Assembly (NCBI RefSeq): GCF_029846715.1 | Contig: NZ_JARVWW010000030.1 | Coordinates: forward strand, 30,139 to 94,138 | DNA length: 64,000 nucleotides | Source of the DNA: Bradyrhizobium nivariense | GTDB taxonomy: Bacteria > Pseudomonadota > Alphaproteobacteria > Rhizobiales > Xanthobacteraceae | Direction of reading: 5' to 3' | Part shown: positions 32,831-40,068 of the stretch, one piece after another | How the letters are laid out: each line of letters opens with the position of its first letter | How positions within the stretch are numbered: position 1 is the first letter of the stretch | The notes under the pieces: generated by a model | What the model saw: the letters and a program-made list of their open reading frames with translations, nothing else | Database searches by the model: none | What the model was told of the DNA's origin: nothing | Translations under genes and position numbers: made by a program

Positions 32831-33590
32831 GGTGCGTCACCACATGCGCCTCGCCGAGATAGGCGCGCTTGACGTCCTCGTTCGCCCGGATCGCGGCCGG
32901 ATCGCCGGAGGCGATGACGCGGCCATAGACCAGCACCGAGATGCGGTCGGCCAGCGCGAACACCGCGGGCATGTCGTGCTCGACCAGTACGATGGAGACC
33001 TCTTTGCGCAGCTCCTGGAGCAGTTGCACCATGCGCTGGGACTCGGTGACGCCGAGGCCCGCCATCGGCTCGTCGAGCAGCAAAAGTTTCGGCTTGCTTG
33101 CCAACGCAACCGCAAGCTCGATCTGGCGACGCTCGCCATGGCTGAGCCTGGACACCAGGACATCGGCACGATGGGCGAGGCCGACGCGATCGAGCGCGGC
33201 ATGCGCGGCATCGCGCAGGCCTTTCTCCTTCCGCGCATTGGCGAAGAAGCGGAAGGAGTGGCCTGCATGTGCCTGCGCCGCGAGCGCGACATTGTCGGCG
33301 GCGGTGAAGTCGAGCAGCAGCGAGGTGATCTGGAACGAACGTGCCAGGCCCAGCGCGCAGCGGCGATAGGCCGGCAGATAGGTGATGTCGCGACCGCCGA
33401 GCGAGACACTGCCGGAATGCGGCGCGAGATGCCCGGTGAGCTGGCTGATCAGCGTGGTCTTGCCGGCGCCGTTCGGGCCGATGATGGCGTGCAGCTCACC
33501 CGCCGCGACGTCGAGCGAGACGTTGTCCGTCGCAATGATGCCGCCGAAGCGGCGCACCAGCTTTTCGACGCGGAGCAAGGGTTCAGCCAC
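32823..33590 (-). CDS. ABC transporter ATPase, LivG type
   Basis: A 255-residue ATPase of a branched-chain-type importer: Walker A GPNGAGKTTLISQLTG, ARSFQITSLLLDFTAADNV typical of LivG, signature LSHGERRQIELAVAL, Walker B LLLLDEPMAGLG. The GTG at 33590 is preferred because CTCGGGAGGCTCAACC precedes it; upstream open frame is livM 3' sequence in another frame. Overlaps the livM stop by a few bases and the livF start. Confidence 0.9.
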   Translation of the reverse strand: MAEPLLRVEKLVRRFGGIIATDNVSLDVAAGELHAIIGPNGAGKTTLISQLTGHLAPHSGSVSLGGRDITYLPAYRRCALGLARSFQITSLLLDFTAADNVALAAQAHAGHSFRFFANARKEKGLRDAAHAALDRVGLAHRADVLVSRLSHGERRQIELAVALASKPKLLLLDEPMAGLGVTESQRMVQLLQELRKEVSIVLVEHDMPAVFALADRISVLVYGRVIASGDPAAIRANEDVKRAYLGEAHVVTHHG

Positions 33591-34527
33591 GGTTGAGCCT
33601 CCCGAGCAGGCCCATGATGCCGCCGCGGCCAAACAGCACGATCAGCAGCAGCAGCGGGCCCATGATCAGCGCCCAGTATTCGGTGAGCTGCGACAAGAAC
33701 TCTTCCAGCAGCAGATACACCACCGCACCCATGACCGGGCCGAACAGCGTGCCCATGCCCCCGAGGATCACCATCACCATGAGGTCGCCGGAACGGGTCC
33801 AGTACATCACGGCCGGGCTGACGAAATCGGTGTTGTTGGCGAGCAGGGCGCCGGCGAGCCCGCACATCGTGCCCGAGATGACGAAGCAGACCAGTTGGTA
33901 GCGTTTCGAGGGAAAACCGATCGCCTGCATGCGCTGCTCGTTGGAGCGCAGGCCCTGCAGGACGAGGCCGAAGCGCGAATTGGCGATGCGCCAGATCAGG
34001 AAAACCACGCCGAACAGGCAGGCGAGGCAGAGATAATAGAACTGCGTCCGGTTCGACAGGTTGATCAGCCCGGAGAAGTCGCTGCGCTTGTAGACGGTGA
34101 GGCCGTCATCACCGCCATAACGCGCAAGCCCCGAGGCGACGTAATAGGCCATCTGTGCGAAGGCGAGCGTGATCATGATGAAATAGACGCCGCGGGTGCG
34201 CAAGGAGAGCGCGCCGATCACCAACGCGTAGATCGCGGAGGCCGCGAGCGCGACCGGAAACTGGATGAAGCCGCTTCCGACGCCTTCCTGCGCCAGCATG
34301 CCGACCGCGTAGCCGCCGATGCCGAGATAGGCGGCGTGGCCAAAACTCATCATGCCGCCAAAACCCATGATGAGGTTGAGGCTCGCGGCCGCCAGCGCCA
34401 GGATGACGATGCGGGTGAACAGCGTCAGGATGAAGATGTTGCCGGAGAGTTGCGAATAGAGCGGCAGCAGCACCAAACCCGCCAGCATCAGGGCCGTGAC
34501 GGCCTTGCTCACAGTGAAAGCCTTCAT
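33583..34527 (-). CDS. ABC transporter permease, LivM type
   Basis: A 314-residue inner-membrane permease with about nine hydrophobic segments. LivM hallmarks are ASLNLIMGFGGMMSFGHAAYLGIGGYAVGML, LRTRGVYFIMITLAFAQM and GLRSNEQRMQAIGFPSKRYQLVCFVISGTMCGLAGAL. The start ATG overlaps the livH stop (ATGA at 34524-34527). Pairs with the LivH-type permease. Confidence 0.92.
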   Translation of the reverse strand: MKAFTVSKAVTALMLAGLVLLPLYSQLSGNIFILTLFTRIVILALAAASLNLIMGFGGMMSFGHAAYLGIGGYAVGMLAQEGVGSGFIQFPVALAASAIYALVIGALSLRTRGVYFIMITLAFAQMAYYVASGLARYGGDDGLTVYKRSDFSGLINLSNRTQFYYLCLACLFGVVFLIWRIANSRFGLVLQGLRSNEQRMQAIGFPSKRYQLVCFVISGTMCGLAGALLANNTDFVSPAVMYWTRSGDLMVMVILGGMGTLFGPVMGAVVYLLLEEFLSQLTEYWALIMGPLLLLIVLFGRGGIMGLLGRLNRG

Positions 34528-35444
34528 CGACGGTTGGCCGGAAACAGCCCCTCCGGCCGCACCACCAGCACGATCGCCATCAGCAGATAGATCAGCATGG
34601 ACGACAGCGCGGGCGCGGCGGTGGAGGCCGCGGCGCCGCTGAGCACCTGCCGCAACAAATTCGGCAGGAAGGCGCGGCCGAGCGTGTCGATCATGCCGAC
34701 CAAGATCGCGGCCAGGAACGCGCCGCGGATCGAGCCGATGCCGCCGATCACGATGATGACGAAGGCGAGGATCAAAATGTTCTCGCCCATGCCGATCTGC
34801 ACGGTGAGGATCGGCGCCTGCATGAGACCGGCAAGGCCCGCGAGCGCGGCACCGAGGCCGAACACCAAGGTGTAGAGCAGCTTGATGTTGATGCCGAGCG
34901 CGCCGATCATCTCGCGATTGGAGGCGCCGGCGCGGATCAGCATGCCGATGCGGGTGCGCATCACGCCGAGATAGAGCAGAAGCGCGACCAGCAGCGCCAC
35001 CGCGATGATGGCGAGGCGATAGGCGGGATAGTGAATGCCGGGCAGGATCGGCACCGGCACGGTGAGCCAGACCGGGAGCGGCAGCGCAAGGCCGGCCGGC
35101 CCCCAGATCAGCCGCACGGCTTCGTTGAAGAACAGGATCAGGCCGAAGGTCGCGAGCACGTGGTCGAGATGGTCGCGGCCGTAGAGATGCCGCAGCGCGC
35201 TCATCTCGAGCACGATGCCGAGCACGAGTGTCGCGCCGAGCGCCAGCAGCGCGCCGAGCAGGAAGCTGCCGGTCCAGGCCGCGAAGGTCGCGGCGAAATA
35301 GGCGCCCATCATATAGAGCGAGCCGTGCGCGAGGTTGACGAGATCCATGATCCCGAACACCAGCGTCAGGCCGGCGGCGAGCAGGAACAGCAGCAGGCCG
35401 AACTGCAATCCGTTCAAGAACTGTTCGACGACGAGCAGCATCAA
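34524..35444 (-). CDS. ABC transporter permease, LivH type
   Basis: A 306-residue permease, first gene of the minus-strand transporter set. LivH features are GLTLVFGIMDLVNLAHGSLYMMGAY, the GASNREMIGALGINIKLLYTLVFGLGAALAGLAG motif and VIIVIGGIGSIRGAF. Two Met codons at the start. No periplasmic binding protein gene accompanies it in this cluster; solitary ones lie at 47935 and 50873. An ATGCA-N6-TGCAT palindrome lies 140 bases upstream. Confidence 0.92.
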   Translation of the reverse strand: MMLLVVEQFLNGLQFGLLLFLLAAGLTLVFGIMDLVNLAHGSLYMMGAYFAATFAAWTGSFLLGALLALGATLVLGIVLEMSALRHLYGRDHLDHVLATFGLILFFNEAVRLIWGPAGLALPLPVWLTVPVPILPGIHYPAYRLAIIAVALLVALLLYLGVMRTRIGMLIRAGASNREMIGALGINIKLLYTLVFGLGAALAGLAGLMQAPILTVQIGMGENILILAFVIIVIGGIGSIRGAFLAAILVGMIDTLGRAFLPNLLRQVLSGAAASTAAPALSSMLIYLLMAIVLVVRPEGLFPANRR

Positions 35445-35583
35445 AACTCTTTCAGGCGCACGCAGGTTCGCGCCGACGTTCGAACACGGTCGCCATCAGT
35501 GAAAGAGCTCCCCCTGCCTGTACAAGGCGGAAAAATGGGTAATGGCAGTATCGTTCCGAGGCAAGAGCGATTTGACACCAAAC

Positions 35584-35599
35584 ATGCACTTTGTTGCAT
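35584..35599. promoter_or_regulatory. ATGCA-N6-TGCAT palindrome upstream of the livHMGF set
   Basis: ATGCA-CTTTGT-TGCAT matches the arrangement of the boxC operator candidate (21366-21381) in all ten palindrome positions. It lies in the 430-base spacer upstream of livH, 140 bases from its start. This may link the transporter to the BoxR regulon. The spacer also holds a 12-bp GC hairpin and the RIME-like repeat. Confidence 0.5.
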
Positions 35600-35712
35600 G
35601 CCGATGCATGCGATCGAGCGGCTCTGGGCAAAGCGGCTCTCTGCAAGAAGGCTGCCGCCCGGCAAGAAGACTGCGGTGCAGAATGGGTCAACCTGCCGCA
35701 CCCAAAACGATC

Positions 35713-35740
35713 ACCCTCCCCCCGTTGCCGGGGGGAGGGT
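35713..35740. repeat. GC-rich 12-bp stem-loop
   Basis: ACCCTCCCCCCG pairs perfectly with CGGGGGGAGGGT around a TTGC loop. There is no T-run on either side. It resembles the arm of the CCCTCTCCCC-type repeats elsewhere in the window but is shorter. It lies between the livH promoter region and the RIME-like element. Confidence 0.55.
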
Positions 35741-35776
35741 GTGAAATTCGTCGCAACGTTAGGAAGGATGCGCCTC

Positions 35777-35878
35777 AAGCATGATCCGGAAAAGTGCGAA
35801 GCGGTTTTCCGAAAAGATCATGCTCAAACAACAACCTAAAGCGCGATGATGATTCATCCTCATCTCATCGCGCTTTAG
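35777..35878. repeat. RIME-like palindromic repeat, copy 2 (inverted relative to copy 1)
   Basis: AAGCATGATCCGGAAAAGTG ... AAAGATCATGCTCAAACAAC AACCTAAAGCGCGATGATGA...CATCGCGCTTTAG is the exact inverse order of 5429-5534. Its terminal TTA (35875-35877) provides the TAA stop of the 72-residue gene downstream of bjaI, so the element reaches the very end of that reading frame. Confidence 0.85.
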
Positions 35879-36093
35879 TGCGACGTCATCTGCCGGGGAA
35901 GGTCATCCGGCTCGGCGAGCACGCTGTTGGCCGTCGCGGCTTCCAGCGCCGCCATCCGGAACAGATAGGCAAGCGTCGCCAATCCGGTGTCTTCCGCCAT
36001 CTGCGCCAGTTCGAGCGCCATGTCGGACATGTAGCCGAGATTCTCGTCCTTGGTCTGCGCCATGATCTGGCTGTACCGCATCATGTTCGACAT
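35875..36093 (-). CDS. Small conserved-looking protein coupled to bjaI, unknown function
   Basis: A 72-residue soluble, helical, Met/Ala-rich protein starting MSNMMRYSQIMAQTKDENLG and ending LPRQMTSH. Its ATG follows the bjaI stop after a single base (TGAGATG), indicating coupled translation. The frame continues upstream inside bjaI but without a better start. The stop codon comes from the flanking RIME-like repeat. No known family is recognised; position suggests a quorum-sensing accessory or target. Confidence 0.75.
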   Translation of the reverse strand: MSNMMRYSQIMAQTKDENLGYMSDMALELAQMAEDTGLATLAYLFRMAALEAATANSVLAEPDDLPRQMTSH

Positions 36094-36094
36094 C

Positions 36095-36751
36095 TCAGGC
36101 GCTCTTTCGTTGCGCGGCGAGGCCGCAAAGGTTGGCACGGGCGACGGCGTCCAGACGCGGGCCGTCCTGTTGCACGATCGAAGCCACGCCGATGCGATCA
36201 TGCAGGGCATCGAGCGTCTCCCGGCGAATGTCGATCGTCGCCGCCATGGTCCACGCGTTCTCCACCAGAGCCGGCAGACCGAGCGCGGTCACGACGAAGC
36301 CGGCCTCATGGAAGCGCGGCAACCACCAGGTCTCCATGATCGCGCTGACCTGCGCGATCCCCTGACCGAGGCAGAACTCCTGCACCGCCGCCATCAGTTG
36401 CAGGTTGAGCGCGCCGTCGCGGCGATCGCGCACGACGAAGTAGCGCGACCATTCCCAGACCAGAGGATCCACCGGGCAGCCGCGCACCGCCGCCAGATGA
36501 GGGAAGACCTCGCTCATCATCGAAGGTTTGGTCGTCGGGTAGAGTCGGTGACCGCCGATGACGCGGCGCCCCTCCAGCGCAAGCAGATAGACGGTGTCCT
36601 CGTCGTCATAGGAATCGATCTCGCGGCAATCCGGCCTGCGCAGCGTCTCCCAGTGCCGCTCTTCGACGAAGATGTCGTGCCGCAACCGGAAATGCTGATC
36701 GAGTACGTCTTCGTAAAGGTGGCGATTTACAGCAGAAATGGCGTGAATCAT
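36095..36751 (-). CDS. bjaI: LuxI-type acyl-homoserine-lactone synthase (BjaI-like)
   Basis: A 218-residue AHL synthase. LuxI invariant residues are visible: RHDIFVEERHWE (Arg, Phe, Trp), EIDSYDDEDTVYLLALE (the Asp pair), GGHRLYPT (Arg) and VWEWSRYFV (Glu, Arg). The sequence strongly recalls B. japonicum BjaI, which makes isovaleryl-HSL from isovaleryl-CoA rather than an acyl-ACP; related BraI and RpaI use aryl-CoAs. The exact acyl group here is inferred. Upstream are a lux-box-like palindrome and a leader hairpin covering the ribosome site. bjaR lies directly upstream on the same strand. Confidence 0.9.
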   Translation of the reverse strand: MIHAISAVNRHLYEDVLDQHFRLRHDIFVEERHWETLRRPDCREIDSYDDEDTVYLLALEGRRVIGGHRLYPTTKPSMMSEVFPHLAAVRGCPVDPLVWEWSRYFVVRDRRDGALNLQLMAAVQEFCLGQGIAQVSAIMETWWLPRFHEAGFVVTALGLPALVENAWTMAATIDIRRETLDALHDRIGVASIVQQDGPRLDAVARANLCGLAAQRKSA

Positions 36752-36755
36752 GAAA

Positions 36756-36799
36756 GCCCCCGTTCATTCTCAATGGGGGCAGCCTCTGCGAAAAGAGGC
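36756..36799 (-). promoter_or_regulatory. Two leader stem-loops, one occluding the bjaI ribosome site
   Basis: In the bjaI leader (minus strand) a GCCTCT/AGAGGC stem (36782-36799) is followed by GCCCCC/GGGGGC (36756-36761 with 36775-36780, 13-base loop). The only purine-rich element ahead of the ATG, GGGGGC, is the 3' arm of the second stem and ends four bases before the start codon. Translation may therefore depend on melting this hairpin. Confidence 0.55.
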
Positions 36800-36810
36800 A
36801 GGTTCGATAT

Positions 36811-36824
36811 TGGGAAATTTCCCA
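36811..36824 (-). promoter_or_regulatory. lux-box-like palindrome upstream of bjaI
   Basis: TGGGAAATTTCCCA is a perfect 14-bp palindrome 60 bases upstream of the bjaI ATG, in the 82-base bjaR-bjaI spacer. Its position fits a BjaR-binding site for autoinduction, although the sequence differs from the 20-bp Vibrio lux box. Confidence 0.65.
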
Positions 36825-36833
36825 GTACGTCGC

Positions 36834-37562
36834 TTAGGGATTGATGATCTTGTTGCGAATCGCCAGCGCAACCGCATGCGTACGGTTGACGGCGCCGAGC
36901 TTGCGTCCGGCGGTTGCAAGATGCTCTTCGGCGGTACGCTGCGTGATGTGCAGGATCTCGCCGATTTCCCAGGCCGATTTGCCTTGCGAGGCCCAGGAGA
37001 TCACCTCGCGCTCGCGCGGGGTGAGGCGCGTCGACGGATACGGCGCCGGATCGAGCAGACGGCGAATGTGGTCGAAACCATACATCGCCATCAGGTGAAG
37101 TGCCGGCTTGCTGCGCGGATTGAGGTCGAGATGGACGCCTCCGAGCGACACCGCGGCTTCGTAGCCGGTGAGCCCGTGGATCGGCACGATGAAGCCGCGC
37201 CTCATGCCAAAATCGGTGGCGCGGTTCATCACCTCGGCCGCGTTCGGCTCGAGTTCGGCATCATAGGGCGCTTCCGACCATTCGAACGGGTTGACCGATT
37301 GCCGGCACAGCCGGACCACCGGGTCGAAGCGATCGTAGTTGTTTTGAGTGTAGAGATTGAACCATCCCGCCGGCCAGCGCTTGGCGAGCACCATCTGTGC
37401 AAACCGTTGGTCGGGGTTGGGCAATCCCGTCACGATAATGGTTTCGAAGCCGAAGCGACCAAAGGCCGATTCTAGCGCATGCATGGCGTCGGGCACCTTG
37501 CGATAGGTACCGAGGCCCTCGATGAAGTCGAGCGCCTCCCGGCCATAATCCACGGCGGACAT
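36834..37562 (-). CDS. bjaR: LuxR-family quorum-sensing receptor (BjaR-like)
   Basis: A 242-residue regulator from the ATG at 37562 (MSAVDYGREALDFIEGL). The N-terminal autoinducer-binding domain has the conserved aromatic/acidic set (GWFNLYTQNNYDRFDPVV with Trp, Tyr, Asp, Pro; then PFEW). The C-terminal GerE-type HTH is LTPREREVISWASQGKSAWEIGEILHITQRTAEEHL (about 175-210). It precedes bjaI with an 82-base spacer. In B. japonicum the partner BjaR responds to isovaleryl-HSL. Confidence 0.92.
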   Translation of the reverse strand: MSAVDYGREALDFIEGLGTYRKVPDAMHALESAFGRFGFETIIVTGLPNPDQRFAQMVLAKRWPAGWFNLYTQNNYDRFDPVVRLCRQSVNPFEWSEAPYDAELEPNAAEVMNRATDFGMRRGFIVPIHGLTGYEAAVSLGGVHLDLNPRSKPALHLMAMYGFDHIRRLLDPAPYPSTRLTPREREVISWASQGKSAWEIGEILHITQRTAEEHLATAGRKLGAVNRTHAVALAIRNKIINP

Positions 37563-37730
37563 CGGTGCGTTTCCTGACCCTCGCCGTTCGGTATAGCACG
37601 TCTTTGGGGACTGCCTCAATTCACCGCTTCCGTAGTTTTCCGGTATCCCCATTGACCCTGCGGATTTAATCTACTTGTGGAAGAAGTGACGTCAAGATAC
37701 ACCTATGACGTCTGAAGCGGGAAAACCACG

Positions 37731-37907
37731 ATGGAAGACGAGGACATCGCCCTCAACAGCGTGCTCGGCCTGGAACTCAATCGCGTGTTTTTCGCCGTCC
37801 GCGAAACGGCAAACAAGCAGAAGATCATCGAGTTCGCGCGCGAGGTGCTGCAAAGCGAGCGCGCCAGGCCGGCAGACAGCGCCGCGCCGGAAGGACCGGC
37901 GAGCTAG
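37731..37907 (+). CDS. Small 58-residue protein, unknown function
   Basis: MEDEDIALNSVLGLELNRVF continues FAVRETANKQKIIEFAREVLQSERARP and ends with an Ala/Pro tail, stop TAG at 37905. The composition is that of a short amphipathic helical protein with no Cys or signal. GGGAAAAC precedes the ATG. It is divergent from bjaR and could be a quorum-controlled neighbour. No family recognised. Confidence 0.6.
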   Translation: MEDEDIALNSVLGLELNRVFFAVRETANKQKIIEFAREVLQSERARPADSAAPEGPAS

Positions 37908-37962
37908 AACGCAGTTGCAGCAACCGACGCCGATCAAACAGATCGTGCGACGACGCCGCCCT

Positions 37963-37998
37963 ACCGCTGGCTGACATCATACCGCTGGCTGACATCAT
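37963..37998. repeat. Exact 18-bp direct duplication
   Basis: ACCGCTGGCTGACATCAT occurs twice head-to-tail in the spacer between the 58-residue gene and the LysR gene. It is a recent slippage-type duplication with no evident regulatory motif. Confidence 0.8.
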
Positions 37999-38051
37999 GG
38001 CTCTCATGAGATGATCGCGACCACGATTATCTTTCGGATGCCCAGGACATG

Positions 38052-38987
38052 ATGACGCTGCGCCAGGTTGAAGTGATCCGTGCCGTGATGGTGACGGGCA
38101 CCATCGGCGGCGCGGCGAAGCTGCTGAACGTTTCGGCGCCGGGCATCAGCCGCCTCGTCAAATACACCGAGCGCTCGCTCGGCATCCGCTTCTTCCAGCG
38201 CCAGAACGGGCGCTATTTCCCGACGCCGGAAGCCGAGAACATCTTCGAGCAGATCAACGGCGTCTACAAGAAGGTCGATGACCTCTCCGAGCTCATCTCC
38301 AAGATCGGCCGCGGCGGATTGTCGGAGCTGCGCATCGGCTCGGTGCCGAGCATCTCGCAGGTGATGGTGCCGCGCGCAATCGAGCGTGTCCGCCGCCGCT
38401 ATCCCGACCTCGGCATCGACATCAACATCCTCAAGCTCGAGGAAGCCATCGACTATCTCCTGCTCGGCCGCGGGGAGTGTGTCGCGATGAGCTACCGGCT
38501 GGAGCATTCCGGGCTCGACTTCATGCCGCTCGCCTCGGGCGAGCTCTATTGCATCGTGCCATCAGGCCACGAGCTCGCCGGCCGCGAGCAGGTCTCGGCC
38601 GCCGAGATCACCCGCTATCCGCTGATCGGCATCGATCCCAACGACCCCTACGGCCGGATCATGGCCGAGATCTTTGCGCGCAACCGGCTCGACTACAACA
38701 TCACGATCCGCGCGCGCTTCGGCACCACGGTCTGCGCGCTGGTGAAGGCGGGGCTCGGCATCGCCATCATCGACCAGTTCACGGTCGCCCATGGCGGCTA
38801 CCCCGGCATCGAGCTGTTGAAGATCACCGAGCCGACGCGGTTCGACACCTACATCGCCGTGAAGCGCGGTGCGCCGCTGTCGCTTCACGTCGAGTACTTC
38901 ATCGAGTCCCTGCGCGCCGAGATGCGCGCGGTGGAGCCGTCCCGCGGCAACGGCAAGGCCGTCCCGGCGCGCGGGCGCAAGAAATAA
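38052..38987 (+). CDS. LysR-family regulator of the shikimate/quinate operon
   Basis: A 311-residue LTTR: N-terminal HTH (MTLRQVEVIRAVMVTGTIGGAAKLLNVSAPGISRLVKYTERSLGIRFFQR) and a periplasmic-binding-like effector domain. AGGAC lies just ahead of two adjacent ATGs (38049, 38052); the second has better spacing. The tail is basic (VPARGRKK). A palindrome with LysR geometry overlaps its stop codon and a second lies 31 bases further, both upstream of the aroE-like gene, so it likely controls the downstream operon. Inducer probably shikimate, quinate or dehydroshikimate (inference). Confidence 0.9.
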   Translation: MTLRQVEVIRAVMVTGTIGGAAKLLNVSAPGISRLVKYTERSLGIRFFQRQNGRYFPTPEAENIFEQINGVYKKVDDLSELISKIGRGGLSELRIGSVPSISQVMVPRAIERVRRRYPDLGIDINILKLEEAIDYLLLGRGECVAMSYRLEHSGLDFMPLASGELYCIVPSGHELAGREQVSAAEITRYPLIGIDPNDPYGRIMAEIFARNRLDYNITIRARFGTTVCALVKAGLGIAIIDQFTVAHGGYPGIELLKITEPTRFDTYIAVKRGAPLSLHVEYFIESLRAEMRAVEPSRGNGKAVPARGRKK

Positions 38988-39027
38988 CATTATGTTAGGT
39001 TTGCCCGATAAATGGGTAATTGTGTTA
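38985..39027 (+). promoter_or_regulatory. Tandem LysR-type operator sites before the aroE-like gene
   Basis: TAACAT-T-ATGTTA (38985-38997) is a perfect palindrome whose first TAA is the LysR stop codon. TAA-TTGTG-TTA (39017-39027) follows with its centre 31 bases on, three helical turns. This is the recognition-plus-activation site pattern of LysR regulators. About 105 bases remain to the aroE-like start. Confidence 0.6.
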
Positions 39028-39131
39028 GGCGGGGGAAAGGCTATCGTCGCACTCGGAAGCCCCCTTGGAATTGCGCGGATTTCCCCGCTAATGGCCGGGA
39101 CCGAACGCTCCCAACGAGACGATAGCGAACC

Positions 39132-40010
39132 ATGTCCAAGCGCGGATACGCCGCCAGCAAAAAGCTCCTCACCGGCCTGATCGGCGCGCCGATCGCGCAT
39201 TCCGCATCCCCTGCCATGCATGAGCGCGCCGCCGAGGCGCTCGGACTGCGCGGCCATTACCAGCTCATCGAGGTCGCCGGCGCCGATGCGGCCGGGCTCC
39301 GCATGATGCTCGAGGGCGTGCGGCGGCTCGGCTTTGCCGGCGTCAACGTCACCTACCCCTACAAGGAAGCGGTGGTCCCGCTGCTCGACGAGCTGGCGCC
39401 GGGCGCCGCCGCCATGGGCGCGGTCAACACCGTCGTCGCCAGGGACGGCCGGCTGACCGGCCACAACACCGACACCACGGGCTTCGCGCGCGCGGTGGCG
39501 CCGCTGCTGGCGCCGTCCGGCAACGCCGTCGCCGTGATCGGCGCCGGCGGCGTCGGCAAGGCGATCGCGTTTGCCCTGGCGAGCCTGGACGTGACCGACA
39601 TCCGCATCTTCGACAGCGAGCCGGCACGCGCCGAGACGCTCGTCTCCCTGCTGGCCGCGCGGGGCGTCGCAAGGCTGGCGTCGAGCACCGAGGACGCGCT
39701 GCAAGGTGCGACCGGCCTCGTCAACGGCACGCCGGTCGGGATGCTGCCGAACCGCGGCATGCCTGTCCCGGCCACCCTGCTGCATGAAAAATTGTGGGTT
39801 GCGGATGCCGTCTACTCGCCGCTGATCACGCCGCTGCTGGCAGCCGCACAAGCCAGGGGCGCGCGGATCATGACCGGGCGGGAGCTTGCGATCTACCAGG
39901 CCGCCGACGCTTTCGAACTGTTCACGGGCCTTGCCCCATCGACAGAGGTCATGGGAGAGGCATTTGACGAGGTGATGGCGGCACGAAGCTCAGCCTATCA
40001 CGCAGCGTAA
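39132..40010 (+). CDS. aroE: Shikimate/quinate dehydrogenase (AroE family, likely catabolic)
   Basis: A 292-residue member of the shikimate dehydrogenase family. Substrate motifs are GAPIAHSASPAMHE, NVTYPYKEAV with the catalytic Lys, and GHNTDTTGF with the catalytic Asp. The nucleotide loop is GAGGVGKAIAF. At the end of beta 2 the sequence reads IFDSEPARAE: the acidic Asp instead of the Arg-rich NADP pocket suggests NAD use, as in catabolic quinate/shikimate dehydrogenases. First gene of an operon with a transporter and a QuiC-type dehydratase, so oxidation of shikimate or quinate is more likely than biosynthesis. Confidence 0.88.
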   Translation: MSKRGYAASKKLLTGLIGAPIAHSASPAMHERAAEALGLRGHYQLIEVAGADAAGLRMMLEGVRRLGFAGVNVTYPYKEAVVPLLDELAPGAAAMGAVNTVVARDGRLTGHNTDTTGFARAVAPLLAPSGNAVAVIGAGGVGKAIAFALASLDVTDIRIFDSEPARAETLVSLLAARGVARLASSTEDALQGATGLVNGTPVGMLPNRGMPVPATLLHEKLWVADAVYSPLITPLLAAAQARGARIMTGRELAIYQAADAFELFTGLAPSTEVMGEAFDEVMAARSSAYHAA

Positions 40011-40068
40011 CCGAAGCGGCCGGACACAAGGCCGCGCACAACATCAACGAAAAACGGGAGGAGAGACC

